From: Verrucomicrobiia bacterium
Lineage (GTDB): Bacteria > Verrucomicrobiota > Verrucomicrobiia > Verrucomicrobiales > Akkermansiaceae
Length of the DNA stretch: 11,125 bases
NCBI GenBank assembly: GCA_947460915.1
Contig: CANHKJ010000076.1
Span: forward strand, 1 to 11,125
Reading direction: 5' to 3'
Shown: one piece after another, positions 1 through 7,337 of the stretch
Layout: each line of letters begins with the position of its first letter
Numbering within the stretch: the first letter of the stretch is position 1
Made by a program: the position numbers and the translations under genes
Notes under the pieces: model-generated
What the model saw: only the letters and a program-made list of their open reading frames with translations
What the model was told of the DNA's origin: nothing
The model's database searches: none

Positions 1-53
1 ATTTTTCATTTTTCGCGTAAGATTTGCCCGATTTGTGGTAATATGATGCAACG

Positions 54-575
54 ATGAAGGAACATCCGGAAAATGCGAACGAGGCCTTGGTGGATCATTT
101 GACCCGTCAGCAATCGTCGTTGTTCCATTACATTCTCTCTCTCGTGCCCGATCCCGTGGCGGCACAGGATATTTTGCAGGAAACCAATTTGGTGCTGTGG
201 CGCAAGGCGGCAGAGTATGATCCCGCGCTGCCCTTTATGCCGTGGGCCTGTCGCATCGCGTTGTTTCAGGTAAAGGCGCATCGCCGCGATCAAGCGCGTG
301 ATTTGCATGTGTTCGATGACGATGTGCTCGATCAACTCGCCGCTGAACCTCCCGATGCTCATGCCGGTCGGCCCTTGGAACAGAGCTTGCGCGATTGCTT
401 AGAGCGCCTGCCCAGCAAGCAACGAGAATTGATCATTGCACGTTATCAACCCGGGGCCTCGGTGGAATCGTTAGCGGTCGAATCAAAACTTTCGCCCAAT
501 GCTCTCTCGCAAGCACTTTTTCGCATTCGTCGCGCCCTCGCCGATTGTCTGGAACGTCAACAACAAACCTCCTAA
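54..575 (+). CDS. ECF-type RNA polymerase sigma factor (Rhodopirellula/Verrucomicrobium family)
   Basis: A 173-residue protein with the two-domain layout of group 4 (ECF) sigma factors, which direct RNA polymerase to a small regulon. Region 2 spans about residues 13-80 and contains DILQETNLVLWRKAAEY (39-55), the -10-recognition and core-binding helices, followed by a basic stretch ending HRRDQAR. Region 4 spans about 112-166, with LERLPSKQRELIIARY and the helix-turn-helix LSPNALSQALFRIRRAL that would contact the -35 element. An in-frame TAA at 39-41 makes ATG 54 the first possible start; no Shine-Dalgarno is visible. The stop is 6 bases before the next gene, which encodes a FecR-like membrane protein, so the two probably form a sigma/anti-sigma pair. 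Length is normal for the family. The family is clear; the regulon is unknown. Confidence 0.93.
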   Translation: MKEHPENANEALVDHLTRQQSSLFHYILSLVPDPVAAQDILQETNLVLWRKAAEYDPALPFMPWACRIALFQVKAHRRDQARDLHVFDDDVLDQLAAEPPDAHAGRPLEQSLRDCLERLPSKQRELIIARYQPGASVESLAVESKLSPNALSQALFRIRRALADCLERQQQTS

Positions 576-581
576 CAACTC

Positions 582-1913
582 ATGTCGACACCTACTCTGG
601 AATCATTGATCAGTGCGGCCTTGGATGGTCGATTGGATGAGTCATCGCGCACGCTATTGAACCAACAACTGCGTGAATCAGCAGAGGCCCGTGCGACATG
701 GCATCGGCTTTGTCGAGTCCATGCCACCATGCATCGCATGGGCGAGGCAGGGGACTTGATGGATGTGAGTCAACAGGAAACAAGCATGCCCCAAGCTTGG
801 TCGCAAAAGTATCGCCGTTGGGCTGTTCTCGCAGCTTGTGCCGCATGCGTGTTGATTGGTCTCAGTGTGCGCTCCTTGTTTTTCTCAAATCCTCGCAGCG
901 CGCCGACTTTGGCAAATCTCACTACGCAACAAGCGGTCTGGGAAGGCTTGGCTCCGAGCGATGGTCCACTGGCGCCCCATACTTCTTATATGCTGCGCTT
1001 AGGATTTGCTTCGCTGCATTTCAGCTCGGGTGTAGAAGTTACGTTAGAAGCGCCTTGTCGATTTGCTATCAGTGGCCCATTGGAAATGTCGGTCGATCAC
1101 GGTCGTGCTGCCGTTCGGGTGCCGGAACCAGTCGATGAATTTACCGTGCGCACACCGGGTGGTGATCTCGTGGATTTGGGCACTGAATTTGGCATCGCCG
1201 TTGGCTCCGATGGTCGATCTCCTGTGGTGCTGACCGATGTGTATGTCGGTGAAATCGAAATTCGCCACGCCGCAGAACCACTGCGATTGCGCGCTGGTAA
1301 CAGTCGTGCTTTGTTAGGAAAAGGTGCGAACGCCACCTGCGTCGAAGCGCTCGATACTGAGCCGATTTCTCTCGCAGATTTGCATCGTAGTCTGCCGGAG
1401 CAACCGCGGCCAGCGCTCAACGACGACAATCTCGCTCTGGGAAAACCTGTTTTTGCGCCATCGTATTTGACGCGCCCGCACGGCTCGGTGTTTCCTCCTG
1501 ACAACCTCACCGACGGTCGCACCGATGACTCAGGCGTGCCTGGCGATTGGTCGTTTTGGTTAGCTCCCGATCATCAAGCTGGGGAGTTCACTGTGGACTT
1601 GTTAGAGAGTCACAGTGTCTCTCGGATCGAATTGCAAAACACACGCAATCGTAGCATCGGAGATCGCGGCATGAAACGCTTCCGCATCTTGGTATCGCTC
1701 GATAACCGTAACTTCACTCCCGTGATGGAAGGGGAGTTGGCCGCGATTGATCTCCAGCAACGCACCTTTCCCTTCGAAACATTTTCTTTCCCACCAGTTG
1801 CTGCTCGTTACGTGAAGATCGAAGGCATCGATCATTACCGCAGCGCCGATCGCCCCATGGATGATCCGCATCAGGGTGGGGGATTGAACGAAATTCGTAT
1901 CTTTGCTCACTAA
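582..1913 (+). CDS. FecR-like membrane anti-sigma/sensor protein with C-terminal discoidin (F5/8 type C) domain
   Basis: A 443-residue protein predicted to sit in the inner membrane and control the sigma factor encoded just upstream. Residues 1-79 form a cytoplasmic, helical, anti-sigma-like segment (LESLISAALDGRLDE near the start). One membrane helix lies at about 80-101 (WAVLAACAACVLIGLSVRSL). The periplasmic part begins with a FecR-like beta domain at about 110-260, including EFTVRTPGGDLVDLGTEFGI (186-205), the most characteristic stretch. From about 283 (NLALGKPVFAPSYL) to the end it resembles a discoidin/F5/8 type C jelly roll: DNLTDGRTDD, FTVDLLESHSVSRIEL, RFRILVSLDN and ARYVKIEG fit its usual strands. 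Such domains usually bind carbohydrate, so the protein may sense a glycan; this is inference. The gap to the next gene is only 24 bases. I see no zinc-binding HxxxCxxC anti-sigma motif. Confidence 0.85.
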   Translation: MSTPTLESLISAALDGRLDESSRTLLNQQLRESAEARATWHRLCRVHATMHRMGEAGDLMDVSQQETSMPQAWSQKYRRWAVLAACAACVLIGLSVRSLFFSNPRSAPTLANLTTQQAVWEGLAPSDGPLAPHTSYMLRLGFASLHFSSGVEVTLEAPCRFAISGPLEMSVDHGRAAVRVPEPVDEFTVRTPGGDLVDLGTEFGIAVGSDGRSPVVLTDVYVGEIEIRHAAEPLRLRAGNSRALLGKGANATCVEALDTEPISLADLHRSLPEQPRPALNDDNLALGKPVFAPSYLTRPHGSVFPPDNLTDGRTDDSGVPGDWSFWLAPDHQAGEFTVDLLESHSVSRIELQNTRNRSIGDRGMKRFRILVSLDNRNFTPVMEGELAAIDLQQRTFPFETFSFPPVAARYVKIEGIDHYRSADRPMDDPHQGGGLNEIRIFAH

Positions 1914-1937
1914 CAAACAAAGCCTAACCATTTTCTC

Positions 1938-4808
1938 ATGTTACGTCGTATTTTCTATCCGATCGCGTTATTGACTCCTCTGCTGATGGCCGAGGAAATT
2001 CAGTTCAATCGCGACATCCGACCGATCCTAACCACGCAATGCACTGCCTGTCACGGTGGTGTCAAAGAAGCCGGCGGGATCTCGTTTGTCTTTCGTGAAA
2101 AAGCGCTCGCCGAAGGTGAGTCTGGCCATCGCACGATCGTGCCCGGCAAGCCTGAAGAAAGTGAGTTGATGAAGCGCATCACATCTACCGATCCTGATGA
2201 CATCATGCCACAGCCGGAGCATGGACCAGCGCTTCCCTCTGCTGATATCGAAAAGTTGCGGCAATGGATCGCGGAAGGTGCGAAGTGGGAAGAGCATTGG
2301 GCTTTTGAAAAACCACGTGCCCACGTGCCACCGACTGTGCAGAAAAATGATTGGCCGAAAAATGCCATCGATCGCTTTGTGCTCGCACGTCTCGAAGCAG
2401 AAAAACGCCAGCCCAATCCCGAAGCTGAGCCAGCCTTGTTGTTGCGTCGTTTGTCACACGATTTGATCGGCCTGCCGCCGACACTTGCGGAACTCGATGC
2501 CTTTGAAGCTGCTTGGAAAGCCGATCCCGAAGCCGCATGGCAAAAGGAAATCGATCGACTCCTCGCATCGCCGCATTACGGCGAAAAATGGGCCGCCAAC
2601 TGGCTCGACCTTGCACGCTATGCCGACACCGAGGGACTTGGCCTCGATCGTCCGCGCACGGCTTGGCCCTACCGCGATTGGGTCATCCGCGCCTACAATG
2701 CTGACATGCCCTTTGATCAATTTACCATCAAGCAACTCGCTGGCGATCTCTTACCGAATCCCACAGTCGATGACCGCATCGCCACCAATTTTCATCGTCA
2801 TACGCAAGCCAATGCCGAGGGCGGCACCGATGATGAAGAGTTCCGCGTTTCGGCAGTGATGGATCGTGTTGCTACGACTTGGGAGACATGGCAAGGTGTG
2901 ACCATGGGTTGCGTGCAGTGTCATTCTCATCCTTACGACCCGATTCAACACGAGGAATATTACACCACTATGGCCTTCTTCAATGAAGCTCGCGATGCGG
3001 ATCTGGATCAGAGTTTTCCTCTCACTCCCGTGCCGAAAGATCCCGCGCGCAATTCCGACTTCGCACGTTGGATGAATGAACGCCGAGGCTTGCTTGATCA
3101 GCTTCACACAGCTCACAAGCGACTTCGCGGCACGACTTCATGGAAACCTGTCGCACAGCTCGAAGCCTCATCACCACAGGTGAAAATGGAGATCTCGCAA
3201 GCTGAAGGAAATCACGAGTTCCGCACGGCATCGAATGTTCCTAACAATTCAAGCTTCGTCCTGAAAATCAAACCATCCAGCGATCTCACTTCACTCACTG
3301 CCTTGCAGATCGAGCTCTTGCCTGTGGATCCGAAAACCGCTGCACATACGCCAGAATGGGGTTCGGTGCTTTCGCAGATTCGCCTTGCCTCGGCGGCGCC
3401 GATCGAAATTGCTCGCGTCATCAGCGATGAGCCCGATCCGTTTTTCGATCCTAACGACAGCCTGCGCAACAATGGCACTGGTTGGGGACCATATACTAAA
3501 ATCGATCGCCCTCGCTCCTGTGTGTTGATTCTCAAACAACCTTATCCGCTGGCCGCTGGGGAAACGCTCACGCTCACCTTGCAGCAAAACATGAATGCTG
3601 GTGGCAGTGTGCCTCTCGTTGCCAAACGCGGCCGCGTGTTTCTTACCGATAACGCCGCGTGGACCTCGTTGTTGAGCGATCCTAACGAAATCAAATCTCT
3701 CGCGCGCGTCGCGGAAATCAACGGAGCCCTCGCGAAAAATAAACTCATCGATGTGCCTACGCTTCAACAACAAAGCAGCGATCTATTGCGTCCTACTCAC
3801 ATGTTCGTGCGCGGAAATTGGTTAGAGAAAGACAAGCGCATCGAGGCCCCAAGCATCCCCGGCTTGTTCGGGAAACTGCCCGATGGCGCGCCCGCCAATC
3901 GACTCGGTTTTGCGCAGTGGCTCACATCCGCACAAAACCCACTCACTGCCCGTGTGGTGGTCAATCGCTTGTGGGAACAACTCTTCGGTCTTGGTCTCGT
4001 CGAGACACTAGAAGACTTCGGCTCCTCAGGCACCAAGCCGAATCATCCCGAGTTGTTAGATTTCCTCGCTTTGCGCTTCCGCGATGATTTGAAGTGGAGC
4101 CAAAAATCCTTGCTGCGCGAAATTGTATCGAGCGCTACCTATCGACAATCCGCCGCCACCACTTCTACATTGCGCGCCGAAGATCCGCAAAATGCCCACC
4201 TTGCTCGCGGTCCGCGCGTGCGACTCAGCGCCGAGGCCGTGCGCGATCACGGACTGGTCGCCTCGGGACTCTTTGTGCCCAAGCTTTTCGGTCAGCCAGT
4301 TTTCCCACCCATGCCTCCGGGTGGCTGGACGCCATTCAAGAGCGGCGAAAAATGGAGCACTCCCGAAATTGGCCAAGCCGATCGCTATCGTCGCGCCGTC
4401 TATACCTACATGAAACGCTCGAACCCGTATCCTGGCTTCGCTACCTTCGATGCTCCACCGCGCGATCTCTGTACCAAACGTCGTGTCTTATCGAACACTC
4501 CCTTGCAGGCCTTGGAGGCACTCAATTCACCCGCCCATGCCGAGTTCGCCCAAGGTTTAGCACGTCGCATGAAAAACGAAATCACCGGCGACCTCGCCGC
4601 GAAGATTTCTGCTGGCTATCGCATCACCACTTCACGCCGACCCGCCGCCGATCGACTTGCCGAACTCGTAGCCGTCTATCAGAAGCTCGAAGCTGATTAC
4701 AAAGCGAAACCTGAACAGATGCAGGGCATGGCAGGCTCTCCCGATGGCGCAGCCTTCACCGTCCTCGCTTCCATTCTCCTCAATCTCGATGAAGCCGTAG
4801 TCAAATAA
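1938..4808 (+). CDS. PSCyt1-DUF1549-DUF1553 cytochrome c-like exported protein
   Basis: A 956-residue exported protein of the large Planctomycetes/Verrucomicrobia family whose biochemical role is undefined. A signal peptide covers residues 1-18 (cleavage likely after LLMA). The PSCyt1 haem domain (about 22-112) has C35TACH39 and a possible distal ligand Met90 in DDIMPQ. DUF1549 (PSCyt2) covers about 119-350, with LSHDLIGLPPT, SPHYGEKWAANWLDLARYAD and a second CxxCH at C325VQCH329 followed by SHPYDPIQHEEYY. A beta-rich, carbohydrate-binding-like segment lies at about 415-570. DUF1553 (PSD1) runs from about 620 to the end, with NPLTARVVVNRLWEQLFG, EDFGSSGTKPNHPELLDFLA, SATYRQSA and LSNTPLQALEALN. 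All expected domains are intact and no frameshift is seen. It pairs with the downstream DUF1501 gene, as is usual. Electron transfer or polysaccharide-related roles have been suggested for the family; neither can be shown here. Confidence 0.93.
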   Translation: MLRRIFYPIALLTPLLMAEEIQFNRDIRPILTTQCTACHGGVKEAGGISFVFREKALAEGESGHRTIVPGKPEESELMKRITSTDPDDIMPQPEHGPALPSADIEKLRQWIAEGAKWEEHWAFEKPRAHVPPTVQKNDWPKNAIDRFVLARLEAEKRQPNPEAEPALLLRRLSHDLIGLPPTLAELDAFEAAWKADPEAAWQKEIDRLLASPHYGEKWAANWLDLARYADTEGLGLDRPRTAWPYRDWVIRAYNADMPFDQFTIKQLAGDLLPNPTVDDRIATNFHRHTQANAEGGTDDEEFRVSAVMDRVATTWETWQGVTMGCVQCHSHPYDPIQHEEYYTTMAFFNEARDADLDQSFPLTPVPKDPARNSDFARWMNERRGLLDQLHTAHKRLRGTTSWKPVAQLEASSPQVKMEISQAEGNHEFRTASNVPNNSSFVLKIKPSSDLTSLTALQIELLPVDPKTAAHTPEWGSVLSQIRLASAAPIEIARVISDEPDPFFDPNDSLRNNGTGWGPYTKIDRPRSCVLILKQPYPLAAGETLTLTLQQNMNAGGSVPLVAKRGRVFLTDNAAWTSLLSDPNEIKSLARVAEINGALAKNKLIDVPTLQQQSSDLLRPTHMFVRGNWLEKDKRIEAPSIPGLFGKLPDGAPANRLGFAQWLTSAQNPLTARVVVNRLWEQLFGLGLVETLEDFGSSGTKPNHPELLDFLALRFRDDLKWSQKSLLREIVSSATYRQSAATTSTLRAEDPQNAHLARGPRVRLSAEAVRDHGLVASGLFVPKLFGQPVFPPMPPGGWTPFKSGEKWSTPEIGQADRYRRAVYTYMKRSNPYPGFATFDAPPRDLCTKRRVLSNTPLQALEALNSPAHAEFAQGLARRMKNEITGDLAAKISAGYRITTSRRPAADRLAELVAVYQKLEADYKAKPEQMQGMAGSPDGAAFTVLASILLNLDEAVVK

Positions 4809-4811
4809 CGT

Positions 4812-4831
4812 GGCGGCGGCATCTTGCCGCC
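4812..4831. repeat. GC-rich palindrome between the cytochrome-like and DUF1501 genes
   Basis: GGCGGC (4815-4820) and GCCGCC (4826-4831) form a perfect 6-bp stem around an ATCTT loop, immediately after the upstream stop codon. No T-run follows, so it is a poor intrinsic terminator. It may attenuate or process the mRNA between the two operon genes, or be one copy of a dispersed REP-like palindrome. The rest of the 89-base gap is C/A/T-rich and featureless. Confidence 0.5.
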
Positions 4832-4897
4832 CAGCCCATCAAACAAATAGCTTCTTCATCCATCTACCAATTTTCCAAACCTTTTCATCAAACTTCC

Positions 4898-6385
4898 ATG
4901 AACCCCGAAATCCTACTCCGTGAACTCCAGCAAAGCGCGCTCGAACAACACACGCGTCGTCATTTCATGCGCGACTGTGCCACAGGCCTAGGAGCTCTCT
5001 ACTTGGCTTCATTGGGCAAGGGCTATGCTCTCTCAGCCCCCGCAGTTTCGCCAGATCCAGCCGCGCCCTTGCTGCCGACCATGCCACCTTTTTCAGCTAA
5101 GGTGAAACGCGTCATCTACCTGCACATGCTCGGCGCGCCCAGCACTCTTGATCTGTTTCACTACAAGCCTGAATTGGCGAAATACAATGGCAAGGAGTGT
5201 CCCAAAGAATTCATGGAAGGCCAACGCTTTGCCTTTATCCAAGGTGTGCCAAAACTGTTAGGTCCACAATTTTCCTTCAAACAATACGGCCAATCCGGCG
5301 CTTGGGTTTCTGATCAATTGCCGCATCTGTCGAAACATGTCGACGACCTCACCTTTGTTCACACCATGGTCACCGATCAATTCAACCACGGCCCTGCGGA
5401 ACTCATGGTTCACACGGGCCATGCCAACCTCGGCCATCCTTCGATTGGCTCTTGGGTGACTTGGGGACTGGGCACCGAAAACCAAGACCTTCCTGGCTTC
5501 ATCGTTTTGCTTTCCGGTGGACAAACCCCACGTGCAGGAAAGAGTGTGTGGGGCTCAGGCTACTTGCCGTCCGTCTATCAAGGCGTGCAGTGCCGATCCT
5601 CGGGTGATCCCGTGCTCAATTTGCGCAATCCCGCAGGCGTCAATCGCGATGTTCGACGCTCCGCGCTCGATGCCCTCGCGCAACTCAATCGCAAAACCGA
5701 AACCGAATTTGGTGATGCCGAAACCGCCACGCGCATCGCGCAATACGAAATGGCATTCCGCATGCAAATGACTGCACCCGAGGTCATGGACATCAGCCGT
5801 GAATCCGAGGAAATCCGCGCGATGTATGGAGCTACTCCTGGCCGCGAATCCTTTGCTAACAATTGCCTTCTTGCCCGTCGACTCGTCGAAAACGGCACAC
5901 GCTTTGTGCAGTTGTTCGATTGGGGATGGGACTCCCACGGTTCCAACCAAGAAGAAGCCCTCAACATCGGCTTCAAGAAAAAATGCCAAGACATCGACAA
6001 ACCGATCTCGGCATTGCTCGCCGATCTCAAACAGCGCGGTCTGCTAGAAGACACGCTCGTCATTTGGTCGGGCGAATTTGGCCGCACCCCGATGCAAGAA
6101 AATCGCGGTGGTTCCGAAGGGAAATTCACAGGCCGCGATCACAACCCGAACTCTTTTACCCTGTGGATGGCCGGGGCAGGGGTCAAGCCCGGCATTTCCT
6201 ACGGCGAAACCGACCCCCTCGGCTACCACGTCGCCAGCAATCCCGTGCACGTTCGCGATTTCCACGCCACCCTACTTCATCTTCTCGGCATCGATCCCCA
6301 CAAACACACTTTCCCTTTCCAAGGTCTCAACCAAAAACTCATCGGCGTCAAACCTGCAAAAGTGATCAAGGGACTGCTGGCGTAA
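4898..6385 (+). CDS. DUF1501 family protein, Tat-exported (alkaline phosphatase/sulfatase-like fold)
   Basis: A 495-residue protein of the DUF1501 family, which is related to the alkaline phosphatase/arylsulfatase fold and is usually encoded next to a DUF1549/DUF1553 protein, as here. The N-terminus carries a twin-arginine signal, T19-R-R-H-F-M-R25, followed by a hydrophobic stretch (GLGALYLASLG); cleavage is probable around residues 45-50. It is therefore probably folded in the cytoplasm before export. Family hallmarks include VIYLHMLGAPSTLDLFHYKP near residue 75, FNHGPAELMVHTGH, WGWDSHGSN (342-350), WSGEFGRTP (about 390-398), GRDHNP (412-417) and a C-terminal RDFHATLLHLLGID. The Asp/His-rich motifs could bind metal, but no substrate is established. 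It starts 89 bases after the upstream gene with no strong terminator between, so co-transcription is likely. No Shine-Dalgarno is obvious at ATG 4898, but the Tat signal supports this start. Confidence 0.93.
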   Translation: MNPEILLRELQQSALEQHTRRHFMRDCATGLGALYLASLGKGYALSAPAVSPDPAAPLLPTMPPFSAKVKRVIYLHMLGAPSTLDLFHYKPELAKYNGKECPKEFMEGQRFAFIQGVPKLLGPQFSFKQYGQSGAWVSDQLPHLSKHVDDLTFVHTMVTDQFNHGPAELMVHTGHANLGHPSIGSWVTWGLGTENQDLPGFIVLLSGGQTPRAGKSVWGSGYLPSVYQGVQCRSSGDPVLNLRNPAGVNRDVRRSALDALAQLNRKTETEFGDAETATRIAQYEMAFRMQMTAPEVMDISRESEEIRAMYGATPGRESFANNCLLARRLVENGTRFVQLFDWGWDSHGSNQEEALNIGFKKKCQDIDKPISALLADLKQRGLLEDTLVIWSGEFGRTPMQENRGGSEGKFTGRDHNPNSFTLWMAGAGVKPGISYGETDPLGYHVASNPVHVRDFHATLLHLLGIDPHKHTFPFQGLNQKLIGVKPAKVIKGLLA

Positions 6386-6433
6386 AAAGGGGGAGGCGAC
6401 TTTGAACTTGAGTGGATTTCGCTCACAAAAACA

Positions 6434-6485
6434 GTGTAGATTGTATCTTGTCATCAGCACGGAATCTATCGTGTAGATGATATCT
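6434..6485. repeat. Pair of 15-bp direct repeats containing AGATnnnATCT
   Basis: GTGTAGATTGTATCT (6434-6448) and GTGTAGATGATATCT (6471-6485) match at 13 of 15 positions and start 37 bp apart. Each contains the dyad AGAT-N3-ATCT. A further inverted repeat, ATCTA-N5-TAGAT, overlaps the second copy. They lie in the roughly 160-base gap after the DUF1501 gene and just before the Fic remnant. They could be operator sites left from the promoter of the decayed gene. Nothing else is recognisable between 6386 and 6546. Confidence 0.35.
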
Positions 6486-6546
6486 CATGAAATTGATTTC
6501 AACTAAACTTCGTGATCATTATCATGACCATCTGAACCATGAATAA

Positions 6547-6768
6547 GAAAAATACTCGTTTCCAAGGACTAACGCTATTCGCGTACTCCAAGCATCTCAC
6601 TCGCTCGGAGTTTCCAAGCCGACCGCAACGAAGGCAATCGCTAGCCTCGAAAAACGCGGCATCATCCGCGTAATCACTGGTCAGAACTACCGCAAACTTT
6701 ACGCCTACCGCAGCTACCTCGATATACTCCACGCCGATACCCTAGAATCCAGCCAGTTCACCCACTGA
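6547..6768 (+). pseudogene. 3' remnant of a Fic-family protein gene (C-terminal winged helix)
   Basis: An open frame of 73 codons runs from just after an in-frame TAA (6544-6546) to TGA 6766-6768 and has no start codon giving a sensible protein. The translation contains LGVSKPTATKAIASLEKRGI, then VITGQNYRKLYAYRSYLDIL and a short tail. This is the pattern of the C-terminal winged helix of Fic/DOC-type AMP-transferases, where a helix-turn-helix is followed by a TGxxRxRxYxYxxYLDIL-like ending. The catalytic Fic core (HPFxxGNGR) and the rest of the N-terminal part are absent upstream, so the gene is 5'-truncated and almost certainly inactive. A lone winged-helix regulator is a less likely alternative, because no usable start or RBS precedes it. 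Confidence 0.6.
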
Positions 6769-6782
6769 TCACTTTTTATCCC

Positions 6783-6905
6783 ATACCGGCCAAGAAAAAG
6801 CCAGCAACCTACAAAGCCGTCGATGCCTTCGGTCAAGAGAAGATCGACCTCAGCATCAACGAGCTCAAAGAAGAGCGCGATGCTGTGAAAGACCTGCTCA
6901 AGTAA
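6783..6905 (+). pseudogene. Unidentified 40-codon reading frame, ATA at the expected start
   Basis: From 6783 one frame reads PAKKKPATYKAVDAFGQEKI and continues with a charged helical segment (DLSINELKEERDAVKDLLK) to TAA 6903-6905. Codon choice is coding-like (GAG, AAG, ATC, GAC, CTC), and a strong terminator begins 18 bases after the stop. This indicates a genuine gene end rather than chance. The codon before PAKKK is ATA, exactly where an ATG beginning MPAKKK would be expected, and I see no other plausible start. It could be a small helical protein with a mutated start, a protein using a rare start, or the 3' fragment of a larger lost gene. I do not recognise the family. Confidence 0.4.
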
Positions 6906-6922
6906 GCACATTCCCAATCAAC

Positions 6923-6958
6923 AAAAGCCGCTGCGCCATCGTGCCCAGCGGCTTTTTT
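6923..6958 (+). terminator. Intrinsic terminator upstream of yezD
   Basis: AAGCCGCTG (6925-6933) pairs perfectly with CAGCGGCTT (6946-6954). The stem extends by A-T pairs to 6923/6956, with a 12-base loop. A six-T run covers 6953-6958. It is a textbook rho-independent terminator on the + strand, ending transcription from the degraded region and isolating yezD from upstream read-through. Confidence 0.9.
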
Positions 6959-6987
6959 GATTCATTTTTGAAAAAATCAAAATAAAT

Positions 6988-7014
6988 CTTGCCACCTTCA
7001 ATTTAATCTATACA
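6988..7014 (+). promoter_or_regulatory. Putative promoter of yezD
   Basis: CTTGCCA (6988-6994) and CTATACA (7008-7014) lie after the upstream terminator and 37 bases before the yezD start. TATACA is a fair -10 box. The gap of 14 bp from TTGCCA is shorter than standard sigma-70 spacing, though CTTG read as part of a weaker -35 would fit 17. The same CTTGC...CTATACA arrangement with identical spacing precedes the rrf2 gene at 10934-10960. Confidence 0.4.
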
Positions 7015-7051
7015 CTTTTGTCCGCATTAACAAATCTAAGTTTAATTCAAT

Positions 7052-7237
7052 ATGGCAACAGAAAACAATCCGAGCGAAAACACACTGGCATCCGAAGATG
7101 ATTGGTTGGATGTGGTGAAGCAAAAAGTCGCCAAACTTCGTTTTGGTTCGATTCAGATCACGGTGCATGACGGTCGCGTCACACAGGTGGAGAGTGTAGA
7201 AAAAACACGCTTCGTCCCTCGTGCCAAGGAAGACTGA
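7052..7237 (+). CDS. yezD: YezD family (DUF2292) small protein
   Basis: A 61-residue cytoplasmic protein matching the YezD/DUF2292 family. After a polar N-terminus of about 16 residues it reads DWLDVVKQKVAKLRFGSIQI, then TVHDGRVTQVESVEKTRF. This is the family's signature of a short helix followed by a beta hairpin (LRFGSIxIxVHDGRVxQxExxEKxR). It has no signal peptide or membrane segment. Family members occur widely near sulfate and cysteine assimilation genes, and Bacillus yezD is linked to sulfur metabolism, but the molecular function is not established. Here it heads a cassette with a porin and a sulfate-binding protein, which fits that pattern. It follows a strong terminator and has its own putative promoter. 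No Shine-Dalgarno is visible. The length is typical. Confidence 0.88.
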   Translation: MATENNPSENTLASEDDWLDVVKQKVAKLRFGSIQITVHDGRVTQVESVEKTRFVPRAKED

Positions 7238-7337
7238 TTTGCGTGCAAAATTTTCCCGACCGTGACCGCGGAGGTTTTTCTATCAATCATCCAGAGCTAT
7301 CTTTCATGAGAGTGCAGAGGATCATGTAATCGTAAAA

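Noticed and set aside
4094..4696. 200-codon + strand frame inside the cytochrome-like gene
   Set aside because: It is an Arg/Ser-rich out-of-frame reading of the DUF1553 region, which is intact in its own frame.
5578..6129. Long open frame of 183 codons on the - strand
   Set aside because: It lies wholly inside the strongly supported DUF1501 gene; its translation has no recognisable motif and no start context. The same holds for the - strand frames at 1097-1522, 2203-2616 and 3291-3773.
6539..6673. 44-codon ATG frame overlapping the Fic remnant
   Set aside because: Its translation is low-information, and the competing frame has clear winged-helix homology over the same bases.
7238..7337. 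Possible terminator between yezD and the porin (ACC-GCGGA-GGT followed by T5)
   Set aside because: The stem is only about 3 bp and would not be stable; co-transcription cannot be excluded on this basis.
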